A stretch of DNA of 64,000 bases from Comamonas thiooxydans (GTDB lineage: Bacteria; Pseudomonadota; Gammaproteobacteria; Burkholderiales; Burkholderiaceae_C): contig NZ_BBVD01000018.1 in NCBI RefSeq assembly GCF_000964545.1, positions 22,994 to 86,993 of the forward strand, given 5' to 3'. The notes under the pieces are model-generated. The model had not been told where the DNA came from and ran no database searches. It saw only the letters and a list, made by a program, of their open reading frames with translations. Of this stretch, positions 16,275-25,030 are shown in pieces. Positions within the stretch are counted from its first letter, which is position 1. Each line of letters begins with the position of its first letter. Made by a program: the position numbers and the translations under genes.

Positions 16275-18054
16275 TTCCAAGTACCTGCAGGCAGCGCGCC
16301 AGCTTAGGGGCAATCCCGGTCAATGGGAAGCTTACGAGTCCACAGGTAGCTGCTGTGTCCTGGCGGGACCAGGAAGCGGTAAGACCAAGACGCTTGTCAC
16401 AAAGCTAGCCCGAGTCATGGCAGAAGACGTACGCGCGCCACGCGGGGTAGCCTGCATCACGTTCAGTAACGAAGCTGCTCGCGAGCTATCTCGCCGCCTG
16501 CGACAGCTTGGACTGGAGCAGTCGCCGCGGCTCTTCGTGGGAACCGTTCACTCGTTTTGCCTACTGCACCTGCTGCTGCCCTTCGGAGAGCTCGCCGACC
16601 TGCCGCTACCATTTCCGCTCAAGGTCGCCACGGAGTCTCAAGCAGCGAGCATTTACAGGGCGGCGGCGGAGGAGCTTCGAGGAGTTGGCCAGCCGACTCG
16701 CAAAGACGAGGTCGACCGGTATCGCCGAGTAAACCTGGACCGCGACAGCAATGCCTGGACACAGGACCCTGAATTGGCGGCGCTGGCCGAAGCCTATGAA
16801 GAGGCGTTGCACGAACAGGGACTCATCGACTTCGATGACATTGTCCATTACGGTCAGCGACTGGTTAACGAGCATGACTGGGTACTAAATGCAATACGCG
16901 CGAAGTTTCCGGTCCTGGCTGTCGACGAGTACCAAGATTTGGGCGGGGCGTTAGACCGCATCGTTAGGCGACTTACCTTTGAGGGAGGCGTGAGGCTGAT
17001 TGCAGTGGGTGATGTCGACCAATCGGTGTACGGGTTCACCGGAGCAAATAGCGAATTACTTGCAGAACTATCTCAACTGGACGGCATCCAGGCTATCCCT
17101 CTCACGGTGAATTACCGAAGCGGGACCGGCATCATTGAGGTCGCTCAGCTCGCTCTCGGCAAGGACAGAGGGTACACATCGTCAGAACCAGACAGGCAGG
17201 CCTCGGTCCAGACACACAAATGTGACGAGGGCCTGCAGCACCAGGCCGAGTACGCAATGCAGACGTTGATTCCTGCCGCGCTTGCAGCAAAGGCGGGGCG
17301 TCAGCTCGGTGATATTGCCGTCCTGTACCGAAACCGGAATGTTGGAGACGTGGCCGCCATCCAGGCACTCAACGCCAGGTATCCATTCGTGCGCATCGAC
17401 AATGCCGCACCATATCGCAAGGTCCCTCTCACGAGTTGGGTTGAGGATTGCGCCATCTGGTGTGCCGGAGGCTGGAAAACCTCTGCGCCACCATTGCGCG
17501 ACCTACAAAGCCGGTGGCGGTCATTCCATGGTGCTCTAGCCGACAGAGCTGCGCGCGATGCATCGGCGAGGCTTACAGCATTTCTTTGGTCGCACCGTGG
17601 CAACGGCTTGGCACTAGGTTTCGTTGAGGCCCTTAGAGAGGAACTGCTCGACACGCTGATTGCTGCGCGCGGAGAACTGGCAGACCAAGCTGCACATGTC
17701 GAAAAGATGCACAAAGCCCTTCACCCAAAGGCACCGCTTGCCGGGATGACGAAAGCACAGCTCGGTCGACGAGACGGAGCACCTAAGCAGCTAAATCTAT
17801 TGACGCTTCACTCCGCTAAAGGCACTGAGTACGATGTTGTCATCATCCTGGGACTAGACCAAGGCGATTTTCCTTCCCCAAATTGGTTTGACAACACTCC
17901 GGAGAAAATGGAAGAGGCGCGAAGATTGTTCTACGTCGGTGTAACGCGTGCCCGCGATGAAGCTCACCTTATGTACAGTGGCTTTAGGCAAAACCAGTAC
18001 GGCAAAATTTATCGCGATGGACCTTCCGAATTCTTGAATGGTCTGCTGCCCTAG
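16255..18054 (+). CDS. gajB: Gabija defence protein GajB (UvrD-like superfamily 1 helicase)
   Basis: ATG 16255 lies 20 bases before the end of gajA, with GGAG 11-14 bases upstream, and gives 599 residues. The motifs of superfamily 1 helicases are all present: Walker A LAGPGSGKTKTLV (about 34-46), Walker B LAVDEYQDLGG, VGDVDQSVYGFTGA, NYRSG, LTLHSAKGTEYDVV and RRLFYVGVTRARDE. GajB senses nucleotide depletion and DNA ends and works with GajA in abortive phage defence. It is somewhat longer than the GajB proteins I recall (near 500 residues). Start sites at 16198 and 16246 are less likely. Confidence 0.85.
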   Translation: MASHRSSSKYLQAARQLRGNPGQWEAYESTGSCCVLAGPGSGKTKTLVTKLARVMAEDVRAPRGVACITFSNEAARELSRRLRQLGLEQSPRLFVGTVHSFCLLHLLLPFGELADLPLPFPLKVATESQAASIYRAAAEELRGVGQPTRKDEVDRYRRVNLDRDSNAWTQDPELAALAEAYEEALHEQGLIDFDDIVHYGQRLVNEHDWVLNAIRAKFPVLAVDEYQDLGGALDRIVRRLTFEGGVRLIAVGDVDQSVYGFTGANSELLAELSQLDGIQAIPLTVNYRSGTGIIEVAQLALGKDRGYTSSEPDRQASVQTHKCDEGLQHQAEYAMQTLIPAALAAKAGRQLGDIAVLYRNRNVGDVAAIQALNARYPFVRIDNAAPYRKVPLTSWVEDCAIWCAGGWKTSAPPLRDLQSRWRSFHGALADRAARDASARLTAFLWSHRGNGLALGFVEALREELLDTLIAARGELADQAAHVEKMHKALHPKAPLAGMTKAQLGRRDGAPKQLNLLTLHSAKGTEYDVVIILGLDQGDFPSPNWFDNTPEKMEEARRLFYVGVTRARDEAHLMYSGFRQNQYGKIYRDGPSEFLNGLLP

Positions 18055-18211
18055 ACCTACCGCTGTTCATTGGTGAGCTGCGACCTGGACTGCCCCCGCT
18101 GCAGTAGACAAATCCCAGCCTCACGCTGGACTGCCCGTAGGTAGGTCCACCGCTAGAATAAAAACGCGCGATAGATTTTTAGCCCTACCATCTTGATTCT
18201 GATTGATCCAA

Positions 18212-19009
18212 ATGAAAAAGCTGTATCTTGATTTCAACGTTATTAGCTATTTGAGATCGGGCCAACAACCGACATTGACATCGGCTTTCAACGAGGCCAC
18301 CAAGGAACAGTTGGTGGTCTTTAGTCCCGCTCACCTTGAAGACATTGCTGCATCGGCGATAAGGGACAAGACGCCACCATCCATTACCAACGCCGAGCTC
18401 GAATTCCTGGGAAAAATCGCCGGAAGAAATGCGCTCCGCCCCATTACGCGCGACAGGGTCGAACTGCATGATGAATCTCCCCTTGACTGCTATGCGCGCG
18501 TCGTCGATCAATACGACGTCAACGACTGGGCCGAACGTGTAGAAGCTGATGTCATCGCCGACGCGCACGATAGACCTTTTGGGATGCCCGCAGAGGTGAA
18601 CAACATCTCCCCAGCGGACATCTTGAGCAACATCGTGCACCGTGAACTCATTGCGCGCGGCCTTTGGAGCCAGAGATTGATCACAAGGGACGAGCAAATC
18701 AAAGTACTGTCCTGGCAGTTCGACGACTTGAAGAGTCGATTCAGTGTGTTCGAAGCATATGTGAACCTAGCCGCAAACCTATTGGAAAAGCTAGGCTACT
18801 ACAGGGAAGCGAGGGATAGATCACGTGCCCGTCTTCACGACGTGACGCACATCATTTACGCGGCTTACTGCGACACATTGGTCACGGCAGATAAGAAGCT
18901 GATAAAAAAAGCTCAGGCAATCTACAGCCTACTCGGTATCAGCACGCAGGTTCTTTCCAATAAGGAATTTGAGGCCTCACTATTGATTCCTGACGGTGGC
19001 CGCCGCTGA
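18212..19009 (+). CDS. PIN-like domain protein, possible RNase/defence component
   Basis: A 265-residue protein from ATG 18212. It opens with MKKLYLDFNVISYL, the Asp-x-Asn pattern that begins many PIN-like ribonuclease domains. A later DVTHIIYAAYCDTLVTADKK (around residues 210-229) supplies two further Asp with the typical spacing, followed by a basic helix. The middle part (about 80-200) is helical and not recognised. No antitoxin-like gene sits next to it. It stands alone 157 bases after gajB and in a defence block, so a role in defence is likely but not shown. It may belong to Gabija, to the Septu-like unit, or to neither. Confidence 0.5.
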   Translation: MKKLYLDFNVISYLRSGQQPTLTSAFNEATKEQLVVFSPAHLEDIAASAIRDKTPPSITNAELEFLGKIAGRNALRPITRDRVELHDESPLDCYARVVDQYDVNDWAERVEADVIADAHDRPFGMPAEVNNISPADILSNIVHRELIARGLWSQRLITRDEQIKVLSWQFDDLKSRFSVFEAYVNLAANLLEKLGYYREARDRSRARLHDVTHIIYAAYCDTLVTADKKLIKKAQAIYSLLGISTQVLSNKEFEASLLIPDGGRR

Positions 19010-19507
19010 GGGCGTCAGTCAAGGCCCACATCTGCATGACCCAAGGCGACTTACATGTGCGATCCCGACCGCCCAATTGGCGATCTGAAACCGGCTTCAG
19101 GCCGTAGGCAATACGCTGTGCATCTTAGATGCACCAGTATTGTTCGAGTGGCGGCAATGGTCGAAACCGCCGGCACAGAAAACCGTCAAGCGGGCCTTGG
19201 AGCTACTAGCAAGCCCTATGACCGTAGTGCCTCGGACAGCTGTCGTTAGCTGTCAGCCTAGCCTCCGAAACCAACGGCCGCTATCTGGCCCGCCGTGTGA
19301 GTGCGCTTGACCAACTCCATCGTCAGGAATCGCTGCAATGCCGACCTAGGAGCCAGAGGTCGGCTTCAGGCTGGTAGCGACAGTTCATTAACGGCTGCTT
19401 TGCGGCTACCCACTTGAAGCTCACGGTTGGTCCAAGGAACCTGTCTCGATTCAACGTGACCGCTAGCTAGCTCGGTAGACTCGAGGAAACTAGCTAGAGG
19501 AGCGAGA
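19010..19507. promoter_or_regulatory. Spacer before the Septu-like operon with paired CTAGCTAG palindromes
   Basis: This 498-base spacer has no convincing gene. A stem GCCGACCT (19340-19347) pairs with AGGTCGGC (19357-19364) without a T run. Close to the operon start, CTAGCTAG occurs at 19463-19470 (extended to GCTAGCTAGC) and 19490-19497. The second copy abuts the ribosome site GAGGAG (19497-19502) of the GTG start at 19508. Two identical palindromes 27 bases apart are a plausible operator; the regulator is unknown. Confidence 0.4.
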
Positions 19508-21598
19508 GTGACACCAATTGACCGGCCGCCATGTTTACCTTTCATGGTCAGGTTTCTGGCGGATAGGCCGGCTACCGACCCTGCAGGCATTGATGATTTC
19601 GAGAGACTCAGCAATAGCGCTAAAGCGGGACTGCCAAGGGTCCTAGGTAAAGACTATCCAAAATTTCGCGAATACCTGACGGAGACGTTCGCCGGAAAGT
19701 GCTGCTACTGCGAGTCTCCGCTCGGTGCAGCTACCGAAGGAGAAATAGAACTCTTTCGACCGAGGATCGTCGATGATCCTGGTCCATCCGCCCGAAAGGA
19801 GCTGTACTGGTATCTCGCGCAGGATTGGCGCAACCTGTACCTGGCTTGCCCATCTTGCAATCGCAACAAGGCCGGTCGCTTTCCGGTCCAAGGTGGTGTA
19901 CGAGCACAAGAAGGTATGCCTTACAGCCAAGTCGTAAACATCGAGCGGCCGCTTCTTTTGGATCCCTGCGACGTTTACGATGATCCTGACGCACACCTCA
20001 TGTTCCTAAATGATGGCAGCGTAGCTGGACGAACAGAGCGTGGTCGGGCAACCGTAGAAATTCTAGCGTTGAACCGGCGGGCTCTGGTCGAGACCCGTGC
20101 CAGTGAGGCCCTGCAGTTTCAGGCTGCGACCTCGAACGAACGCCGTCGGCGAGCGGATGGCCGCGGGCCCTACGCAGCTGTGTGGCGCCAGATGCTTTTC
20201 GCAGAGAGACATCCGGAGTTCTCGCGTGAAAGCCTCGATGCATCCAGCGAACAAAGAGCATTTGATGCGCGGCGATCGGATGTCTCTACGGAGGACGCAA
20301 CTGGCTTAGAAAACTATCGTGCTGTGGCTCGATACATCGAGCGAATAAGAATCGAAAACTTTGGTGCAATCGGACTGCTGCAACTCGATTTGAGCGGGTC
20401 GATGTCGTCGCTCGCGCCTTGCTTTGCACTGTTAGGTGAAAACGGTGTCGGCAAGAGCACGGTCTTGCGTGCGGTTGCTATGGCGCTTTCGGGTAAGGCC
20501 TATACGAGACGCTTGGGGCTTAGCAGTAACGCCTTGCTTCCTTCAAACGCGTACAAGGGGGAAGTGCGCGTGTCGATCGTAGGCCAGCCCGATCTGGTAA
20601 TGACCTTGCGGCGCAACCGGCCGATCGATTTCAGCAAGCAAACGTCGAGTTCACTTGTGCTTGCTTACGGTGCGACGCGCCTGCTGCCTCGGGGAAGACA
20701 CAAGCCAAAGAGTGGAGAGCGGCATGCCAAGATCGACAATCTGTTTGATCCCTTCTTGCCTTTAACGGACCCAGAGCAATGGCTCGCTGGCCTTGACCCT
20801 CACCGGTTGTCAAACGTCAACGGCGTCCTGCAGCGTTTGCTCCCACCCGAACAGAGACTGGAGTTGGTTAGGGACGACACAGGCCAAGGGCTGAAAGTTC
20901 TGATCGCAGGTGATCCAGAACGAAGAATCTGTGAACTCAGCGATGGCTACCAGTCCATGCTCGGGATCGCGGTGGACATCATGCAGGTGATGTTCTTGGC
21001 ATACGAGTCAATGGAGTCGGCACAGGGGGTCGTCCTCATCGACGAATTGGGTAACCATTTCCACCCGGCTTGGCGCCTCAGATGCGTAAGCGCCCTTCGC
21101 ACGGCCTTCCCGCGAGTGCAGTTTATTTTCAGTACGCACGATCCGCTCTGCCTTCGTGGCCTTGTTGAGGGCGAGGTGGCAGTATTGCGGCGCAACCGCC
21201 TTCGCCAGATCTATGCGCTGGAAGACTTGCCGCCGGTGCATAAGCTTCGCGTGGAGCAGCTTCTCTCATCCGAGCACTTCGGCCTGAACAGTACGCTTGA
21301 TCCTCTACTGGAAGAGACCATCAAAGAGTACGAAAATCTCATAGAGAACAGTGGCCGTACAGAGGAAGAAGAACGACGGCTTGACGAAATCGTCGGTGAA
21401 CTTACTGAGGCCCAGTATCTGGGTTCTTCGCGCAGAGAGCGCATGGCATTGCAGTTGCTCGATAACGAGAAGGATCTTGATATCCCCACGCAGACGACAG
21501 TCAATGTTGCCGAGCTATCAAAAGCCACAGTTGCGAAGTTGAAGCGGTTGATGGGAGAGATCGCACCGGCCCAGGGAGCGCTCGATGATCAAAATTAG
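19508..21598 (+). CDS. HNH-like domain fused to PtuA-like AAA ATPase (Septu-like)
   Basis: A 696-residue protein starting at GTG 19508, supported by GAGGAG five bases upstream. The N-terminus resembles the TIGR02646-type HNH nuclease PtuB: zinc pairs CCYC (C65, C68) and CPSC (C114, C117), and WRNLYLACPSCNRNK. However, the EHYRPK-type motif reads EIELFRP (79-85), with Leu82 in place of the catalytic His. From about 280 onward it is an ABC/AAA ATPase: Walker A GENGVGKST (310-318), YGATRLLPRGRHK, SDGYQSMLGI signature-like, Walker B VVLIDELGNHFHP (Asp512-Glu513) and STHDP. PtuA ATPases partner PtuB nucleases in Septu defence. The fused domain probably binds DNA or the partner rather than cutting. 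Confidence 0.7.
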   Translation: MTPIDRPPCLPFMVRFLADRPATDPAGIDDFERLSNSAKAGLPRVLGKDYPKFREYLTETFAGKCCYCESPLGAATEGEIELFRPRIVDDPGPSARKELYWYLAQDWRNLYLACPSCNRNKAGRFPVQGGVRAQEGMPYSQVVNIERPLLLDPCDVYDDPDAHLMFLNDGSVAGRTERGRATVEILALNRRALVETRASEALQFQAATSNERRRRADGRGPYAAVWRQMLFAERHPEFSRESLDASSEQRAFDARRSDVSTEDATGLENYRAVARYIERIRIENFGAIGLLQLDLSGSMSSLAPCFALLGENGVGKSTVLRAVAMALSGKAYTRRLGLSSNALLPSNAYKGEVRVSIVGQPDLVMTLRRNRPIDFSKQTSSSLVLAYGATRLLPRGRHKPKSGERHAKIDNLFDPFLPLTDPEQWLAGLDPHRLSNVNGVLQRLLPPEQRLELVRDDTGQGLKVLIAGDPERRICELSDGYQSMLGIAVDIMQVMFLAYESMESAQGVVLIDELGNHFHPAWRLRCVSALRTAFPRVQFIFSTHDPLCLRGLVEGEVAVLRRNRLRQIYALEDLPPVHKLRVEQLLSSEHFGLNSTLDPLLEETIKEYENLIENSGRTEEEERRLDEIVGELTEAQYLGSSRRERMALQLLDNEKDLDIPTQTTVNVAELSKATVAKLKRLMGEIAPAQGALDDQN

Positions 21599-22415
21599 CA
21601 GACCCGTAGGTAGCGCCCCGCCGGGCCTTGCTAAGTCAGCGGCAAGAGAGCTGCGCTCGAACCGCGAGGCGCTGAAGAAGAATGAGAAGCTGGCCTTCAA
21701 TGCCTATTCAAGCGACGCGGTGAAGACTGCCCTAAAGAAGATTTTTGGGCGTAAATGCGCGTTCTGCGAATCGCTGTTGTTGGGAAATCAGCCCGGCGAT
21801 ATAGAGCACTATCGACCGAAAGGTGCGGTCGTAGTAGTAGATCCGGTCACGCATGTAAAGACGACCGTGGCAGGCTACTACTGGCTCGCGGCGAAATGGT
21901 CGAACCTTCTGGTTGCCTGCGCAGACTGCAATAGACCCCGAACACAGACGGATCACGACGGGGACGACCGGGTAATCGGAAAGTCGAGCTTCTTCCCGCT
22001 CGAGAATGAGAGTCACCGAGCGGCCAATCCGAAGGGAATGGGCCTTGAGGTGCCGCTGCTGCTGAATCCGTGTGAGGACGATCCTGCTGAGCATCTGGAG
22101 TTTTTGCACGATGGTCGTGTACAAGCAGCGAGGGTCGCTGGAGTCATAAGCCCGAAAGGGGACGCGACGATTCACTACTGCGGCTTGGCACGCATCGAGC
22201 TTTTGCAGATGCGTTCCCGCCACCGCCGGATCGTAATGGCAGCGATCCGGCACACTGTCGCGGCGCTGGAGGCAGGACATGATCCTGGCGCAGATTTAGA
22301 TGACCTCGTTGCTTTTATGCATCCCCACGAGGCATACGTCGCACTTACGCGTTCGTTGGTCAAGACGCATTTGAGCCAGTACCTACATTCCTTAGGACTA
22401 AATCAGCTGCTGTAG
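21585..22415 (+). CDS. HNH endonuclease of TIGR02646/PtuB type
   Basis: A 276-residue protein whose ATG 21585 lies 14 bases inside the upstream gene, so the pair is translationally coupled. Residues 55-120 carry a complete HNH unit: CAFCES (C58, C61), GDIEHYRPKG with the catalytic His75, WSNLLVACADCNR with Asn107 and C112/C115. LLNPCEDDPAEHLEF and the C-terminal helical part match TIGR02646-type nucleases, which include PtuB of Septu. It is the likely DNA-cutting effector activated by the ATPase. Length and motifs look intact. It shares its layout with the degenerate domain of its neighbour, so the two may derive from a duplication. Confidence 0.75.
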   Translation: MIKISRPVGSAPPGLAKSAARELRSNREALKKNEKLAFNAYSSDAVKTALKKIFGRKCAFCESLLLGNQPGDIEHYRPKGAVVVVDPVTHVKTTVAGYYWLAAKWSNLLVACADCNRPRTQTDHDGDDRVIGKSSFFPLENESHRAANPKGMGLEVPLLLNPCEDDPAEHLEFLHDGRVQAARVAGVISPKGDATIHYCGLARIELLQMRSRHRRIVMAAIRHTVAALEAGHDPGADLDDLVAFMHPHEAYVALTRSLVKTHLSQYLHSLGLNQLL

Positions 22416-22839
22416 ATCGCCTTTGCTAAGCCATGAATCGCCTCGACCTTCCTAGACACCCGTGAGCCGCAGGCCAACACTCCACTTCAGCGTTGAGCTG
22501 CAGCTTTCGGGCGTCGAGTTCGCGGAAGTTAGAGACCGCACCCGCTGCATAGCCGACTTCGCTACGAAAAAACTGCTTCAGACTGAACTGAGTCAAACGC
22601 GGGGCAGTGCCTGAGCAGCACCAATCGCCAACACCAGCCCCTCGTACCAGGGCCATGCTGCCCACGTTGACACTAGGCTTGGCACAGCAGGCAGACCAGC
22701 ACCTCGGCCTTGAATTACTCGCTATCCACACGTCGCCGAGGGTGGTCTTGATTCAAAAATTTCCCCATCGTCTCCACGATGGAGGATCGTGGAAACGATG
22801 TTCTCTTCACCCGCAGCCTTCGAGGTGGGATTGCAGCGC
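22416..22839. other. Spacer between HNH gene and integrase gene
   Basis: About 420 bases without a gene I can support; the minus-strand frame at 22426-22731 has no recognisable family or start. The segment near 22765 carries the hairpin listed separately. No direct repeat matching the far side of the integrase was seen, so no attachment core can be named here. Confidence 0.4.
22753..22782 (-). terminator. Candidate terminator of the integrase gene
   Basis: CCATCGT (22765-22771) pairs with ACGATGG (22776-22782) around a four-base loop. Read on the minus strand it is followed, after GGGGAAA-like bases, by five T (22753-22760 region). It lies about 60 bases past the integrase stop. A second, wider pairing (CATCGT with ACGATG at 22795-22800) overlaps it. 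Confidence 0.45.
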
Positions 22840-24054
22840 TTAAGCATGCTGACCGACCACACCTCCAGTCACGAAAGTTGCCCAAGCATTCATGAGCTCG
22901 CGGCGCTGTTCAAGCAAGTCGGTCCGGTGGTAAGCGGCCTCAACCTTATCCTTGATCGTGTGTGCCAATGAGCGTTCAGCCAAGTCCCTGGAATAGCCTT
23001 GCTCACTGCACCAGTCACGGAAGCTAGAGCGAAAGCCATGGGCAGTAGCCACTCGCCCTGGCACATCACTTTCAGCGTTCAGTCGACGAAGCAACGCTGT
23101 GATCGTCATGTCTGAAAGCGCTACCTGTGCTCTTACAGAAGGGAACACCAAGCTTTCATGCTGATTTTTTTGCCCTTCGAGAAGCAGCAGAGCTCTTGGA
23201 GACAACGGAACACGGTGAGGCAATTTCGCTTTCATCCGCTCAGCAGGAACTGTCCAAACCGCATTTTTCCAGTCCACTTCGGACCATGTCATACCGCGTG
23301 CTTCACCTGAGCGGCAAGCCGTCAAAATCACGAACGCAAGCAACTTGCGAGTTATATCTACACGCCCTTCCAAGCGCAGATTTTCCCGTACAAAAGCAGG
23401 AACTTTTCTCCAAGGCATTGCCGGGTGGTGCTGCGTCCGCACGGCCTTCCCTTGCTGCTGCGGCAATAGGTGAGTTACCACATCGACTGGATTGGATTGG
23501 CAGTGACCATGCGCCCAGCCCCAAGCCATCACCGTATGAATTCTTTGCTTGACCCGGCTCGCAGTCTCAGCTTTCTCAAGCCAGATAGGCTTGAGAGCAT
23601 CCGCGACATCGGCAGGCTGGATGTCTCCCAGCAGCTTTGCACCCAGCTTGGGAAAGACGTATTCAGCAAGGGTATTGATCCATTGCTGTCCATGTTTGGG
23701 ATTTTTCCATCCTGGTAGCAGGTCCTTGTGCAAGATTTCAGCGGCTTCTTTAAAGGTTGGCGCCTTAACAGCGGCCTCCGCCTGAGCTTTCTCCATCAAA
23801 GGATCTTTCCCCTCGGACAAAGTCACCCTCATGGCGGTTGCCCGCTTCGCAACCTCAGCGATACCGACCTCAGGATACGAGCCCAAGCCTGCATTTCTAC
23901 GTTTGTTGGCAACAGGACTGACATAGCGCAGCACCCATTTGCCCCTGCCTTTTGTTTTTGATGGATGAAGTGCCAGGCCGGTCACTCCTCCATGCGGGAT
24001 AGCCGCATCTTCAGGTTTGATATTTCGTGCTTTTGCGTCAGTGATCACAGCCAT
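22840..24054 (-). CDS. P4-type tyrosine integrase
   Basis: ATG 24054 (MAVITDAKARNIKPED) is preferred over the upstream start at 24090; it gives 404 residues. The N-terminal arm-binding/DUF4102 region (residues 1-90) has the LRYVSPVANKRRNAGLGSYP motif. The core-binding domain follows. The catalytic domain shows LTACRSGEARGMTWSEVDW (first Arg), VATAHGFRSSFRDWCSEQG (His-x-x-Arg) and LAHTIKDKVEAAYHRTDLLE (His and nucleophile Tyr). P4-type integrases insert islands into tRNA genes or other specific sites. It closes the right end of the island and appears intact. Confidence 0.9.
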   Translation of the reverse strand: MAVITDAKARNIKPEDAAIPHGGVTGLALHPSKTKGRGKWVLRYVSPVANKRRNAGLGSYPEVGIAEVAKRATAMRVTLSEGKDPLMEKAQAEAAVKAPTFKEAAEILHKDLLPGWKNPKHGQQWINTLAEYVFPKLGAKLLGDIQPADVADALKPIWLEKAETASRVKQRIHTVMAWGWAHGHCQSNPVDVVTHLLPQQQGKAVRTQHHPAMPWRKVPAFVRENLRLEGRVDITRKLLAFVILTACRSGEARGMTWSEVDWKNAVWTVPAERMKAKLPHRVPLSPRALLLLEGQKNQHESLVFPSVRAQVALSDMTITALLRRLNAESDVPGRVATAHGFRSSFRDWCSEQGYSRDLAERSLAHTIKDKVEAAYHRTDLLEQRRELMNAWATFVTGGVVGQHA

Positions 24055-24601
24055 TGGAGACACCTGTCGGTATGCCATCCAGTATGCCACGAAACGTTAG
24101 ACACCCTTACACCGATTTGAACAAAAAAGAAAAAATTCACTTTTTATACAATGACTTATCTACCAAAATCAAACATCATTGGATTTCATTGAATCAATAT
24201 TTGGCAGACACAGCCTCCGCCATAAATTTAATTAAATCAAAGACTTACGATAGATATAAGAATCTATCCCACATAAGAACCCACATAAAAAAGCCTGTTG
24301 CGGATGCCGCAACAGGCTTTTTTCACGCCCATAGGGAGCTTCGAAGGTGATATCTCACGAGCGTCTCACGTTCGGTGCCAGCACTTAAACGAGCAGTTCG
24401 TCTTGTACCTCTTCGCACCACGAATTCTGCACACAGTTACAGGTGCCGGCGCTGGCCTCGATTGACCATCATTCCGATACGCGATGACCGGCTTGCTTGT
24501 ACTGACCAACGGCAGTAAACGACCCATTGCGGTGTTAATTTCCACGCATAACTGACCCGCCGGGGATGCGGACAAAAACTTGGACTACCAAGAGGTAGTT
24601 C
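24055..24601. other. Island right-end region with AT-rich segment; attachment site not resolved
   Basis: About 230 AT-rich bases upstream of the integrase (24090-24285) are where P4-like elements usually carry attP and the int promoter. No tRNA, tmRNA or gene 3' end with a recognisable T-arm is present, so the target of integration cannot be read. After the terminator at 24285-24323, a minus-strand frame (24366-24575) has no recognisable family. TGACCCGCCGGGG near 24551 may be the left end of the IS3-family remnant. Confidence 0.35.
24285..24323. terminator. Bidirectional rho-independent terminator
   Basis: AAGCCTGTTGCGG (24291-24303) pairs perfectly with CCGCAACAGGCTT (24307-24319) around an ATG loop. 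Five or six A precede it and six T follow, so it can terminate in both directions. It probably belongs to a chromosomal gene disrupted or flanked by the island. Confidence 0.85.
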
Positions 24602-25030
24602 ATGTACTCATACGCAGACAGGATTCGTACAGTTGAGCTTTACATCAAGCTTGGTTGGCGTGTCAGAGCCACGGTTCGCCAGTTGGGATATCCAACCAAG
24701 AACGCATTGAAAGGCTGGTATCAGCACTACCTGAAGCATCAGGATTTGCCAGCGAGCCAAGCGCCAAGAGCATCGAAATTACTGCTGCGACGATGAAGAC
24801 TTTGGGTTGCCCTGGTCGAAGAACGTTGACTGCGTGAGTTCGGAAGGACTGTTCCGAGACCAGCAAATTGATAGTAGGCAGCTCTTGCCCAACCGGGAGA
24901 AGACACGGCTGATTGACGCCATCAAGGAGCACTATGGTTCTGCCAAAACTCCTTGCATAGTTGGCTCTTGCGCGTAGCTCCTACGTCTACCGTCGTGCTC
25001 GCACAGCGGTAGCAGCAAGAACATCGTGGA
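24602..25030 (+). pseudogene. IS3-family (IS150-like) transposase remnant
   Basis: ATG 24602 opens a frame reading MYSYADRIRTVELYIKLGWR and VRQLGYPTKNALKGWYQHYL, the N-terminal HTH of IS150-type OrfA, but it stops after 64 residues. In another frame ATMKTLGCPGRRTLTA (to 24837) is a second piece of OrfA, and downstream LLPNREKTRLIDAIKEHYG (about 24890-24945) matches the N-terminus of the OrfB integrase. Large internal deletions and frameshifts make this non-functional. It ends against the 3' end of the tphR gene. The exact ends were not determined. Confidence 0.7.

Noticed and set aside
22426..22731. A 101-codon minus-strand frame between the HNH nuclease and integrase
   Set aside because: No ribosome site, no family resemblance and Cys/Arg-rich composition; treated as non-coding.
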